Below are positions 53,237 through 61,295 of a DNA stretch of 64,000 bases, piece after piece (the first letter of the stretch is position 1; every line of letters starts with the position of its first letter). Source of the DNA: an uncultured Treponema sp. (lineage in GTDB: Bacteria > Spirochaetota > Spirochaetia > Treponematales > Treponemataceae); NCBI RefSeq assembly GCF_934725225.1, contig NZ_CAKVAM010000004.1, forward strand, positions 124,001-188,000, given 5' to 3'. Both the position numbers and the translations under genes were made by a program. The notes under the pieces were generated by a model that was not told where the DNA came from, searched no databases, and saw nothing but the letters and a program-made list of their open reading frames with translations.

Positions 53237-54037
53237 ATGAAAATCAAAATAGGAAATTTTGACTGCACAGAATGTTGGGACGGCATTTTTTACAAGAAGC
53301 TTTCGGCATTTCCAAAAATAACAGACTGGGAAATTCAGACGGTACTGGACTTCATCAACTACGAAAAACTTTACGGCCGCGAATGTCAAATCGAAGCGAG
53401 CGGCGAAATTCTTTCGCAAATCGAACAGTTCAAATTGAAAAACAATCCCCGCCTTTCAGCTCCGGCAAAAATCACCGAGTGCACCGCCTGCCCCACTTAC
53501 AAAGGCTGCATGACCGATTTTGTGTGCCACACTTCGCCTGTGGAAAACGCGGCAAAAATCTTTGACTGCGGCTCGCTTCTTTCGCCTGTAAAAGCGCGGA
53601 AAATAAGCGGCGCGGAACTTGCAAAGGAGGCACGGAACGCGGCGAAAGACCCGGCGGATTATTTTGAATACATCATGTTCGCTTGGGGAAACTGCCAGGC
53701 TGGCGACCGTCTTGTAATGGAACGAAAATTGAAGCGATTCCCGAACGAAAAGGACTTGAGCGAGGATTTTACTCCCGGCGTAAGATTTTTCTTTGACTAC
53801 AAAAAACTTTGCACGCACCCGAATGCAGTTTTTGAAGGCGTTCTTCCGCTCAAAATCAAGGACGAAGTGATTTTAAAGGACTGGATTCACGCAATCGTTG
53901 TGCCGGAAAACGAGCGCGCCGCTTTGGAAAAACACATTCCGCAGAACCTTGCGCAGAAAGTCCACTTTGTAAAGAACGACTGTAAGGACATCTGGACTTG
54001 GTCAGAAAAAGTGTATGAATTTATAAAAAAGGTTTGA
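53237..54037 (+). CDS. Conserved Cys-rich protein with possible ADP-ribosyltransferase-like fold
   Basis: I do not assign a firm function to this 266-residue protein. It has a cysteine cluster ECTACPTYKGCMTDFVC (C-x2-C-x5-C-x5-C, near residue 77) that could hold zinc or an Fe-S cluster. HTSPVENAAKIFDCGSLLS follows, similar to the His-Thr...Asn...Ile...Gly-x-Leu opening of DarT-like ADP-ribosyltransferases. Later parts, GVRFFFDYKKLCTHPNAVFE and IHAIVVPENE, are compatible with that fold. TATAAT at 53216 lies 15 nt before ATG, and no ribosome-binding site is visible. No antitoxin macrodomain lies beside it. Confidence 0.5.
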   Translation: MKIKIGNFDCTECWDGIFYKKLSAFPKITDWEIQTVLDFINYEKLYGRECQIEASGEILSQIEQFKLKNNPRLSAPAKITECTACPTYKGCMTDFVCHTSPVENAAKIFDCGSLLSPVKARKISGAELAKEARNAAKDPADYFEYIMFAWGNCQAGDRLVMERKLKRFPNEKDLSEDFTPGVRFFFDYKKLCTHPNAVFEGVLPLKIKDEVILKDWIHAIVVPENERAALEKHIPQNLAQKVHFVKNDCKDIWTWSEKVYEFIKKV

Positions 54038-54057
54038 TTTCATACTAGCAAAACTCA

Positions 54058-54147
54058 TGTCATTATCCATCTTGAGTTGCGATGTTTGCATAGCAAACTC
54101 GGTTAATAATCTCCGATAAGATCATCGGGGCAAGCCCGATGATGACA
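54058..54147. repeat. Modular palindromic intergenic repeat, copy E
   Basis: This 90-bp copy begins TGTCATTATC and ends CCCGATGATGACA. Its middle module is inverted relative to copies A and B (GCGATGTTTGC...GCAAACTCGG), and the right arm is GATCATCGGGGCAAGCCCGATGATG. Confidence 0.7.
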
Positions 54148-54156
54148 CTGACGCAT

Positions 54157-54187
54157 ACAAGGACAAAAAATGACAAACGAACTTTTA
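54157..54187 (+). repeat. First copy of a 31-bp direct repeat (abandoned DUF3781 start)
   Basis: These 31 bases are identical to 54343-54373, which hold the ribosome-binding site and first five codons of the DUF3781 gene. The first copy opens a 40-codon frame that runs into repeat copy F and stops there. Confidence 0.8.
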
Positions 54188-54215
54188 CAGAAGGTTTTAT
54201 CAAAAGTATCTTTTA

Positions 54216-54287
54216 TGTCATTTTCGGGCTTGACCCGAAAATCTTATGTGTTGTCAGAGATTCCTGTGTCGTGGCACAGGAATGACA
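54216..54287. repeat. Modular palindromic intergenic repeat, copy F
   Basis: This compact 72-bp copy has only the two outer arms: TGTCATTTTCGGG/CCCGAAAAT on the left and ATTCCTGTG/CACAGGAATGACA on the right. It lies between the two copies of the DUF3781 start. Confidence 0.75.
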
Positions 54288-54355
54288 AATGAAAATCAAG
54301 TGCGACAATGACATTTGGAACCTCTTAGCCTCCAACAACTTCACAAGGACAAAAA

Positions 54356-54739
54356 ATGACAAACGAACTTTTAGAAAATCTTGAAAAACTTCACACGACG
54401 GAATTAGGCGCTGTCCGCATAAAACGGAATCTCGGTCTTGAAACCGGCGATGCCGTCGCCTGGTGCAAGAACGCAATTCTTACGGCAGCAAAAAATATTG
54501 AAAATGAAGAATCAAGCGGTGGCGAAACTTGCGGAACAGTTCACAACGAGAAATCAGGCAACGCTAACAGCAAAAATTCCATCAACAAAATCTTTCGCAA
54601 GGGAAAAAACTGGTACATAAAAACAGACGGCTGCACAATCACGGTGAACGCGTACAGCTACACGGTGATTACGGCGCATAAGGAAGAAGAAAATGAAAAC
54701 AACAACACAATTCACAAAAAAAGCGCTGGCAAGAGATGA
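54356..54739 (+). CDS. DUF3781 family protein
   Basis: This 127-residue protein matches the DUF3781 family: LHTTELGAVRIKRNLGL, VAWCKNAI, then KGKNWYIKTDGCTITVNAY and YTVITAH. I know of no defined function. A linker of about 30 polar residues (Glu/Ser/Asn-rich) separates the two conserved parts and may be an expansion. AAGGACAAAAA precedes ATG 54356. The ribosome-binding site and first codons are duplicated 186 bp upstream, with a palindromic repeat between the copies, showing recent rearrangement. Confidence 0.7.
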   Translation: MTNELLENLEKLHTTELGAVRIKRNLGLETGDAVAWCKNAILTAAKNIENEESSGGETCGTVHNEKSGNANSKNSINKIFRKGKNWYIKTDGCTITVNAYSYTVITAHKEEENENNNTIHKKSAGKR

Positions 54740-54880
54740 AAAGCCAAGCCACAACTGTTTTTTCGCATTGAACTCTGAATAAAAATGATATATTCTTGCA
54801 ATGCGAATATTATGTCAATTCGCAGGGATATAATCCGTTCATAAAAACAACATCAGCCATATTTTAAGGAGGAATCATTT

Positions 54881-56386
54881 ATGAAAAAAATCAAACTTTT
54901 TGCCGTGATTGCAATGCTTGTGGCGTTTACTATAATGGGGGGGGGATGCAATTTTGACGAAAATATTTTTGGCAACAACAATGAAACTTCATCCAGCGAA
55001 ACTGAAAAGGAACTTAATCCAAATAATCCGCTAGGAGCAGATGACGATGAGATAGTTGTAATAGACCTTGATGTCATGAGCCAAAACGAAATCAATGAAA
55101 TCAGTTTCCAAAAAGGAATGACATACAAGGTTAAAGGCTCAAAAGGCGGCACGAAGCTGACCAAACTTTTTAACAAGATGACCGACCTGACCTTTCTAAT
55201 AAACGTGGATCTGTCCGACCTGCAGATTACCCAGTTCACAGACAATCTCGGCTGTCATTCATGCATACAGAATTTAGTTCTGCCAAAAACGTTAAAGACA
55301 ATGGGAACTTTCTCATTTTTGAAGAACAACAGCTTAAAGTCCATCGTGTTTTACGACAAGTTGATTGATTTGGGCGGATACGGATTCATGGCGCAAAAAC
55401 TGGAATCGATTCACGTAATCGGCGAAAATCCCATCTATAAAAGTATCGACGGTGTTTTGTATGCAAAGTACACCTGGAAGGACGCATGGTACTTATGCCA
55501 GTGCCCGCTAAGAAAGACAGGAGAAGTCAACATTGAGGAAGGAACTGTCGCGGTCACTGGAGGAGACGGACAGGGATTCGGTTCGGGGATAACAAAAATC
55601 GTCATTCCGCTGTCGGTAACGGAAATACCTGAGGGAGCGTTTGAAAAGGCGACAAACGCCACAATTTACGTCGCATTCAAGAAGACTGCGCCTGAAGGCT
55701 GGGCTGATGACTGGAACGAATACTGCAAAGAAGTCGTCTATGACCAGAACGGGCCTGACACTCCTCCTGTTACAGTAAATGAAGAAACTGCGTCTTGGAC
55801 AGGGGAAGAAAAGAGAAAAGCGCTCACCGCCTCAAATTTGGATTTATTCACGGCAGATGAAATATATGTCTACTATTACTGCAATCTTGCGCGCGTAAAC
55901 GGCAAGAAATTCCTTGAGCTTGTCGCAAAACCCTTTGTGGCGGACTCCAAAAACGGTTATGACGAAAACGACTCTTATGTGAAGTCCCTTTATGCGGATT
56001 TGGAGACTTTATCGGATGACTTGCCGATGCTGTCTCCTGACAAAGATTTGTGCGAAGCAGCTGCGGCTCATGCAGACGACATGATAGCAAACAACATTTT
56101 CCAGCATGGCTCTTCCGACGGAACGGACTGTTTTACAAGAATAAAGAAATATTACAGAGACTCAACTTACGGCGAGAATCTGGCGGCAAGGACAAACGGA
56201 ACCGCGTTGCAGCTTGTAATGGATCTGCTCATAGACAAAGGCATTGAAGGAGCCGGGCACAGGAAAAACATACTGAACAGGAATTTCAGGGCGATGGGTG
56301 TCTCGGTAAAGTCAGGACATCCGACTTACGGAAATGTCTGCGTTCAGGATTTCGGCGGCAGTGTACTGAATCCGTCCGAAAACTAA
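54881..56386 (+). CDS. CAP/SCP-domain lipoprotein with BspA-like repeats and poly-G lipobox
   Basis: This 501-residue surface lipoprotein has its signal peptide ending IMGGGC, where the glycines just before the lipid-bearing cysteine are encoded by G9 (54937-54945). Residues about 85-285 have BspA-type leucine-rich features (IQNLVLPKTLKTMGTFSF, KIVIPLSVTEIPEGAF). Residues about 330-495 are a CAP domain (AAAAHADDMIANNIFQHG, YGENLAARTNG, GHRKNILNRNFRAMGVSV). The CAP domain may act on or bind envelope or host components. AAGGAGGA precedes ATG 54881. Changes of tract length by other than three bases would abolish the protein; the frame is intact here. Confidence 0.85.
   Translation: MKKIKLFAVIAMLVAFTIMGGGCNFDENIFGNNNETSSSETEKELNPNNPLGADDDEIVVIDLDVMSQNEINEISFQKGMTYKVKGSKGGTKLTKLFNKMTDLTFLINVDLSDLQITQFTDNLGCHSCIQNLVLPKTLKTMGTFSFLKNNSLKSIVFYDKLIDLGGYGFMAQKLESIHVIGENPIYKSIDGVLYAKYTWKDAWYLCQCPLRKTGEVNIEEGTVAVTGGDGQGFGSGITKIVIPLSVTEIPEGAFEKATNATIYVAFKKTAPEGWADDWNEYCKEVVYDQNGPDTPPVTVNEETASWTGEEKRKALTASNLDLFTADEIYVYYYCNLARVNGKKFLELVAKPFVADSKNGYDENDSYVKSLYADLETLSDDLPMLSPDKDLCEAAAAHADDMIANNIFQHGSSDGTDCFTRIKKYYRDSTYGENLAARTNGTALQLVMDLLIDKGIEGAGHRKNILNRNFRAMGVSVKSGHPTYGNVCVQDFGGSVLNPSEN
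54937..54945 (+). repeat. G9 homopolymer in the signal peptide of the CAP lipoprotein
   Basis: Nine G from the third base of a Met codon through GGG GGG GGA to the lipobox cysteine. The frame is intact in this assembly. Confidence 0.9.
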
Positions 56387-56594
56387 ACTCTACGACATGA
56401 GCTGAAATGTCCGTGAATACTACCCATTACCGAGTAATGCAAAAATTTCACGGGCAGAAAACACATCAAGCAACAAATGAAATTATTCTGCAGACTGAAA
56501 ATGCATGTTTTCACGCAATGGAATAATTTCAGCAAACAAATAGAAATTTTGCATTATAATTACTTCAAGAACAAAAAAAACACTGAGAGATTTT

Positions 56595-57119
56595 ATGAAA
56601 TTACCAGTCACAACCGACCGCCTGATTATCCGCAAATACGAAGAAAAAGATTTAAATGATTTGTACGAATATCTTTCCGATGAGGAAGTTGTGCGTTTTG
56701 AACCGTACAGCGCACTCAGCTTTGACGAGACAAAGAAAAACCTTGAATGGCGGATTTCTTCTGACGAGATTTTTGCAATTGAACTTAAATCTACTGGCAA
56801 AATGATTGGAAATGTCTTTCTTGGAAAACGCGAATGTGAATCGCTAGAACTCGGCTACGTTCTGAACAAAAAATTCTGGGGAAACGGCTACGCCTTTGAA
56901 GCCTGCTTCTCTATGTGCAAGAACGCCTTTTCAAACGGCACGCACAGAATTGAAGCAAACTGCGATCCATTGAACAGCGCCTCCTGGAAACTTTTGGAAC
57001 GGCTCGGCTTTATCCGCGAAGGACATTTGCGCAAAGACATCTACTTCCGAAAAGACAAAGACGGAAATCCAATCTGGAAGGACACCTATATCTATTCAAA
57101 ATTGAACGAAAAGCAATAA
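56595..57119 (+). CDS. GNAT N-acetyltransferase (RimJ/RimL type)
   Basis: This 174-residue protein has the RimJ/RimL-like acetyltransferase layout: TTDRLIIRKYEEKDLNDLYEY at the start, the acetyl-CoA segment LGYVLNKKFWGNGYAFEAC, and RIEANCDPLNSASWKLLERL followed by GFIREGHLRKD. It transfers acetyl from acetyl-CoA to an amine, either a protein N terminus or a small molecule; the substrate is unknown. GAGAGA precedes ATG 56595 and TATAAT lies at 56555-56560. It is a single gene. Confidence 0.86.
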   Translation: MKLPVTTDRLIIRKYEEKDLNDLYEYLSDEEVVRFEPYSALSFDETKKNLEWRISSDEIFAIELKSTGKMIGNVFLGKRECESLELGYVLNKKFWGNGYAFEACFSMCKNAFSNGTHRIEANCDPLNSASWKLLERLGFIREGHLRKDIYFRKDKDGNPIWKDTYIYSKLNEKQ

Positions 57120-57139
57120 AAAAAAGCTGTAATTTTCAC

Positions 57140-57168
57140 TTGAAAAACACATAAAATTCACATATATT
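57140..57168 (+). promoter_or_regulatory. Promoter of the toxin-antitoxin operon
   Basis: TTGAAA (57140-57145), a 17-bp spacer and TATATT (57163-57168), followed by a leader with AGGAGA before the antitoxin start. Confidence 0.6.
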
Positions 57169-57203
57169 CAATTGTATAACACTGATTTTTTACAGGAGAA
57201 ATT

Positions 57204-57470
57204 ATGGCAAACTTGACAATCACACTCGATGACCAGGACAAAAAAGACATCTCTTCATTCTGCGAGCAGGTCGGAATGACGGTTTCCGGGCTTTACAACG
57301 TTTTCACAAAGCAGGTTCTCCGCGAAGGACGAATTCCGTTCGACATCGCTGTTGACCGCCCGAACCGCAAGACAATCAAGGCGATGAAAGAAGGCGACAG
57401 AATTGCGAACGACCCGAATGTAAAAGGATATAATAATGTTCATGACTTGATGGAGGCTTTGTTAAAGTAA
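57204..57470 (+). CDS. RelB/DinJ-family antitoxin
   Basis: This 88-residue protein has a ribbon-helix-helix N terminus (ANLTITLDDQDKKDISSFCEQVG) that should dimerise and bind its own operator, and a C-terminal part (VDRPNRKTIKAMKEGDRIAND) that would cover the toxin. AGGAGA precedes ATG 57204. The last base of its stop is the first base of the toxin ATG (TAATG). It neutralises the YafQ-like toxin encoded next and probably represses the pair. Confidence 0.87.
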   Translation: MANLTITLDDQDKKDISSFCEQVGMTVSGLYNVFTKQVLREGRIPFDIAVDRPNRKTIKAMKEGDRIANDPNVKGYNNVHDLMEALLK

Positions 57471-57772
57471 TGGAATTTTCAAAAGAAAAAACAAAATACG
57501 AAGTAAAATTCACCTCTGCAATGAAAAAAGACATGAAGAAAGTTGAAAAGCGGCATTACGACTTAAGCCTTTTTGCAGAAATAGTAGGAAAACTTGCAAA
57601 CGGGCTGCCTCTTGATGAAAAATACTGCGACCACGCGCTTGAAGGAAACTGGAAGACCCACCGTGAATGTCACATAAAGCCGGACTGGCTTTTAATTTAT
57701 CAGATAAAAGATGAAGTTCTGATTCTTGAGCTTTCCCGAACAGGAACTCACTCTGATTTATTCAAAAAATAG
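57470..57772 (+). CDS. YafQ-family mRNA interferase toxin
   Basis: This 100-residue protein of the RelE/YafQ superfamily has KFTSAMKKDMKKVEKRHYD, the segment LDEKYCDHALEGNWKTHRECHIKPDW with the His residues used in YafQ-type cleavage, LLIYQIKDEVLILELSRTGTHSDLF and a short Lys tail. YafQ cuts mRNA on the translating ribosome. All parts appear intact, so the toxin should be active and the antitoxin needed. It is coupled to the antitoxin by a 1-nt overlap. Confidence 0.88.
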   Translation: MEFSKEKTKYEVKFTSAMKKDMKKVEKRHYDLSLFAEIVGKLANGLPLDEKYCDHALEGNWKTHRECHIKPDWLLIYQIKDEVLILELSRTGTHSDLFKK

Positions 57773-57822
57773 AACTTTTTTTCCAGCCTGTTCATTTTTT
57801 TTCTTAAAACTTGCTGTAAATT

Positions 57823-58317
57823 TCACACTTCGCGGTAATACGGGCAGATGTCCTCAAAATGTCCGTCTTTCATTTTGAATCCGCCTTTGATTGTTCCAAG
57901 CTGAATAAAACCGAGCCTTTCGTATAAATGCCGTGCATGGATGTTTGTTGCAACAACGGCGTTGAACTGCAAAATCTTGAAATTTGAGGTGCGTGCTTGA
58001 TCAAGGCAGTCCTTCACGAGAAGCTCCCCGATGTGTAGTCCACGGCAGGCGGAACTTACGGCGTAGCTTGCGTTTGCGATGTGCGAACAGCGGCCGACAT
58101 TGTTCGGGTGCAGAATGTAAAGCCCGACGGTTTTTCCGCTTTCAGTTTCTTCGGCGACTGCACAATAGGTTTGAGCTGCAAAAAATTCCGCTCCGCTTTT
58201 TTCATTCAAAGTCTCTTCCTGCGGAAAAGCAATGCCTTCCTCTACAACCTCGTTCCATATTCCGCACATTGCAGAAACGTCTTTTTCCGTATATTTTCTG
58301 ATTGTAATTTTTTCCAT
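57823..58317 (-). CDS. GNAT N-acetyltransferase (phosphinothricin acetyltransferase-like)
   Basis: This 164-residue acetyltransferase has ITIRKYTEKDVSAMCGIWNEV at the N terminus, the acetyl-CoA-binding stretch ASYAVSSACRGLHIGELLVK, and RHLYERLGFIQLGTIKGGF. The pattern is near the phosphinothricin/methionine-sulfoximine acetyltransferase group, but the substrate is not fixed by motifs. It is unlike the other GNAT gene 700 bp away, so not a recent duplicate. No clear Shine-Dalgarno sequence precedes ATG 58317. It is convergent with the toxin gene. Confidence 0.82.
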   Translation of the reverse strand: MEKITIRKYTEKDVSAMCGIWNEVVEEGIAFPQEETLNEKSGAEFFAAQTYCAVAEETESGKTVGLYILHPNNVGRCSHIANASYAVSSACRGLHIGELLVKDCLDQARTSNFKILQFNAVVATNIHARHLYERLGFIQLGTIKGGFKMKDGHFEDICPYYREV

Positions 58318-58391
58318 TTTTTTTCCTTAATGCAAAAAATTATAACGAATACAAAAACTGTAGACAAGATTTCAGCATAAAACGCATAAAA

Positions 58392-59783
58392 TTATTCCCG
58401 AACTTCCGAATAATAATGCTTTTTCCCGTCCAGACTTGCATAGCGGATTTGTTCTTCCCCTTGATAGCAGAGAATAAAACTCGGCGAGCCGGAAATTGTG
58501 TATTCCAAATCGAACGGCAAATCTGAAAACTTGTATTCCGTGTAAGGTTTTCCGGCGGAATCAGCGAGCGGTTCTGTCGGGTTCAAGCCTTTGTCAATTT
58601 CTCCGCCCAAGACCCAGTTGCTGGGGCAGTGTGGAATTTCGTATGTAAAAATCCCTTTGTCGGTTTTTACAGTCAACGTTTTGTCTGAATTTGTGTCGTT
58701 TGTAACAAGAAAATGTGCATCGCCTTTTTCGTCTTTCCATATTGAAGTTACAAAAAGATAGTTGTGGTGGTCAACGTTTTCGATTTTTGCGTCTGAAAGC
58801 AGTTGCGGATAAAAAATTGTTCCAAAATTGTTTGAAACAAGCACATTCTGCATGACAAGATTTTTGTGCGACCATGAAACGCCATTTTTTGACCGCTCAT
58901 TGTTTTTTCCGTAATCCAGATAAAGCGGAAACCATTTGCCGCCGCCATTCACGTACAGATTTTTGAACGAAACATTGTCAACATCGCTGAATTCAAGCTG
59001 AAACATCACGCACGCATTCACATAAGCCTTGTTTTCCGTGCCCAGATTAATTGAAGGAATCTCAAAACGCACATTGTCAAAATGAATCTCGCCGGTTTCA
59101 ACTTTAGAAATCCATTTTCCGTCAACTACATTTTGCCGGGAACGCTGGTCGCCGTAAATCTGAATTCCGTCCAAGTGAAGTTCGTTGGAAAACACTTCGT
59201 GTGCCAAATCGTAAACATAAAGATTTTTCGCATAGAATTCACGCAGCGGATTCATCGCATCCGAAGTAAATCCGCCAATCTTGCAATTATTCAACGTAAT
59301 GTAGGAGCTGCTCACGTTTCCGCCGAACGAGCAATTGTTAAAAACAAAATAAACTTTTCCCGCAGAATCCGGGTCTACCGCATCATTTCTAAAAGCCTTG
59401 AACCTGCAGTTCTCAAAAACAACCGTTTTTCTTCCATTATATCTGTCCATTCCGAGCGTAACAAAATCGTGGCTGGAAAAGTCAAAGTTGCGGACGGTCG
59501 TGCGGTCGGGAAGCTCCTTGATTTTATAAGAAGAAAAATTGAACTTGTCCGTGTCCGTGCGGAAAGCGACCGTAATGCCGGGCGCAATCTCCGTGTCGCC
59601 GCTGGCAACTGTAAATTCCGCCGATTCATCCGCGCCGCAGTTGTGGCTGTCAGGGACATTTCTGTAATCCCACGAGTTTGGGCGAATTAGGTTCGGGTCG
59701 TTGTCCTCATCAAAAATATGGCACGAAATAAGCAAAGCAGAAAATAAAAATACAGCAGAAAAAAGAATAAAAAATTTCTTCAC
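58392..59783 (-). CDS. Lipoprotein with probable right-handed beta-helix
   Basis: This 463-residue lipoprotein has a signal peptide ending LLISC. The body has repeated short strands with Asn, Phe and Val at regular spacing (VVFENCRFKAFRND, YFVFNNCSFGG, ITLNNCKIGGF, IHFDNVRFEIP, VSFKNLYVNGG, LVMQNVLVSNN), the look of a parallel beta-helix as in pectate-lyase-fold proteins. Glycan binding or cleavage is possible but no active site is visible. The start is GTG 59783, preceded by TAGAAT at exactly 6 nt and no ribosome-binding site, so it may be leaderless. Confidence 0.7.
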   Translation of the reverse strand: MKKFFILFSAVFLFSALLISCHIFDEDNDPNLIRPNSWDYRNVPDSHNCGADESAEFTVASGDTEIAPGITVAFRTDTDKFNFSSYKIKELPDRTTVRNFDFSSHDFVTLGMDRYNGRKTVVFENCRFKAFRNDAVDPDSAGKVYFVFNNCSFGGNVSSSYITLNNCKIGGFTSDAMNPLREFYAKNLYVYDLAHEVFSNELHLDGIQIYGDQRSRQNVVDGKWISKVETGEIHFDNVRFEIPSINLGTENKAYVNACVMFQLEFSDVDNVSFKNLYVNGGGKWFPLYLDYGKNNERSKNGVSWSHKNLVMQNVLVSNNFGTIFYPQLLSDAKIENVDHHNYLFVTSIWKDEKGDAHFLVTNDTNSDKTLTVKTDKGIFTYEIPHCPSNWVLGGEIDKGLNPTEPLADSAGKPYTEYKFSDLPFDLEYTISGSPSFILCYQGEEQIRYASLDGKKHYYSEVRE

Positions 59784-59789
59784 ATTGCA

Positions 59790-59795
59790 ATTCTA
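59790..59795 (-). promoter_or_regulatory. -10 box 6 nt before the beta-helix lipoprotein start
   Basis: TAGAAT on the minus strand, 6 nt before GTG 59783; the -35 is weak (TAGATT at 59818-59813, 17-bp spacer). Confidence 0.4.
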
Positions 59796-59926
59796 TATTT
59801 TTACGGAAGAAGAATCTATACTATTTAAAATAAATAAACCTGCCAACAACAAATGCTTTAAAAAACCTTATGTTCTGGCAGGCAAAAAAATTAAATTAAA
59901 AGTTGTTATTCAATATTATTTTTGAT

Positions 59927-60398
59927 TTAATTTAGAACGTCTGGTTTCGTGTCCACACTATAATCTGATGGTTCCTTATCATCAATAAAATTAACTTTAA
60001 CCTGAAGATAATCGTCATCATCTTGTAAGATAGCTTCAACTGGTGATGAATATCCATCCCAAGTTATATCCAATCTTTTCATATAATATTCATATTTAGC
60101 AGCAGTGCATGTAAAACTCTTTTTATACAAAGCTGTAAAATTATCATTGTAATACCAAATAGTTCCTGATGTAGCTGACTCAAAATAAATACAAGACTTT
60201 AACTTCTCACCATAGTACATTGTATAATATTTTCCAACATGACCATTGAGATTGGTTGTACTTCCTCCGTCATTAGAGGTTACGTCATTAGTACCCCCCC
60301 CCACTACTACTTGAACTGCCGCCATCAGAGCAAGCAATAAAATTTGTCATTGCAAACAGCGCAACAAGCACCGCAGCAAGTTTCAGAATTTTTTTCAT
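59927..60398 (-). pseudogene. Small lipoprotein gene frameshifted at a G9 tract (phase-OFF)
   Basis: GGAGG precedes ATG 60398, which opens a signal peptide ending TNFIAC, then SDGGSSSSS, then G9. In this assembly the frame then reads GGG GGG GGG TAC TAA and stops after about 36 residues. Eight or eleven G would instead continue into TNDVTSNDGGSTTNLNGHVG and about 115 further residues ending VDTKPDVLN, all open. So the gene is intact except for tract length: most likely a phase-variable lipoprotein in the OFF state, less likely a sequencing error. The mature domain (YYTMYYGEKLKSCIYFES) is unfamiliar to me. Confidence 0.82.
60294..60302 (-). repeat. G9 homopolymer just after the lipobox of the frameshifted lipoprotein
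   Basis: Nine C on the plus strand (G on the coding strand), preceded by AGT codons for serine. In-frame reading needs 8 or 11. Confidence 0.92.
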
Positions 60399-60564
60399 AA
60401 TTACCTCCGAAAAAATGATTTCTTAAAATATTTTAGCACTCTTTTTAAATAAAGCAAATGAAAAATACATAAGTTTTTTGTTAGTTTTTTATGACAAGTT
60501 GAAAAAAAAATCCAAATTAAAGTATTCGCTTTATAAATATTTTATTTCAAATAATTAAACTCTC

Positions 60565-60621
60565 TTGACAAGTAACCGATTGGTAACTAAAATACATTTA
60601 CAAGTAAACAAACGGTTACTT
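60565..60621 (+). promoter_or_regulatory. Promoter and paired operators of the TetR-flavodoxin operon
   Basis: TTGACA (60565-60570), a 17-bp spacer and TAAAAT (60588-60593). AAGTAACCGATTGGTAACTA (60570-60589) and the inverted AAGTAACCGTTTGTTTACTT (complement of 60602-60621) are two 20-bp sites 32 bp apart, about three helical turns. The first covers the promoter spacer. TetR autorepression is the likely use. Confidence 0.75.
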
Positions 60622-60648
60622 AATATCAAAATTCAAAACGGAGATAAA

Positions 60649-61272
60649 ATGTCCGGCGAAACAAAAAATCAAATTATAGAAACTGCGCTTGAACTTTTTT
60701 CACAAAACGGATTTTTAGGAACTTCCATGAACGACATTGCATCTCAACTAAAAATCACAAAAGGCGCGCTTTACAAACATTACGAAAGCAAGCAGCAAAT
60801 TCTTGAGCAGATTATTGAACGCATGGCAGAGCTTGATTTGGAACGCGCAAAAAAATACGAAATGCCAGAAGTTGAACAAAAAAAATTCGCAGAAGCATAC
60901 ACTCAGATTCAAGCTGAAAAAATCTGCGAGTACAGCATTGCGCAGTTCAGGCATTGGACGGAAGAAAATTTTTCCGCACAGTTCCGCAAAATGCTTACAT
61001 TGGAACAGTTTCGCAGCAAGGAAATGTCTGACCTTTATCAAAATTATCTTGGAACAGGTCCGCTTGAATACATGACGAAGATTTTCAAAAAGATAACAAA
61101 ATCAAAACTGAAAGCAAAACAACTTGCGCTTGAATTTTACGGACCGATTTTTATTCTTTACAGCGTTTATGATGGCACGGAAGAGAACACAAAAAAATCA
61201 GTTTTTGTTCAGCTTGAAAATCACATAAAAAATTTTATAGAGCGGCTCGAAAAAGAACGGGCGAAAAAATAA
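60649..61272 (+). CDS. TetR-family transcriptional regulator
   Basis: This 207-residue protein has an N-terminal TetR helix-turn-helix (IIETALELFSQNGFLGTSMN, then DIASQLKITKGALYKHYESK) and a helical ligand-binding core. It should repress its own operon through the two 20-bp sites upstream until a ligand binds. ATG 60649 has CGGAGAT 5-6 nt upstream; an in-frame ATG at 60565 lies within the promoter and is rejected. The flavodoxin-like gene follows after 23 nt and is the probable target. Confidence 0.9.
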   Translation: MSGETKNQIIETALELFSQNGFLGTSMNDIASQLKITKGALYKHYESKQQILEQIIERMAELDLERAKKYEMPEVEQKKFAEAYTQIQAEKICEYSIAQFRHWTEENFSAQFRKMLTLEQFRSKEMSDLYQNYLGTGPLEYMTKIFKKITKSKLKAKQLALEFYGPIFILYSVYDGTEENTKKSVFVQLENHIKNFIERLEKERAKK

Positions 61273-61295
61273 TCAAAATAATTTCGGAGGAAAAA

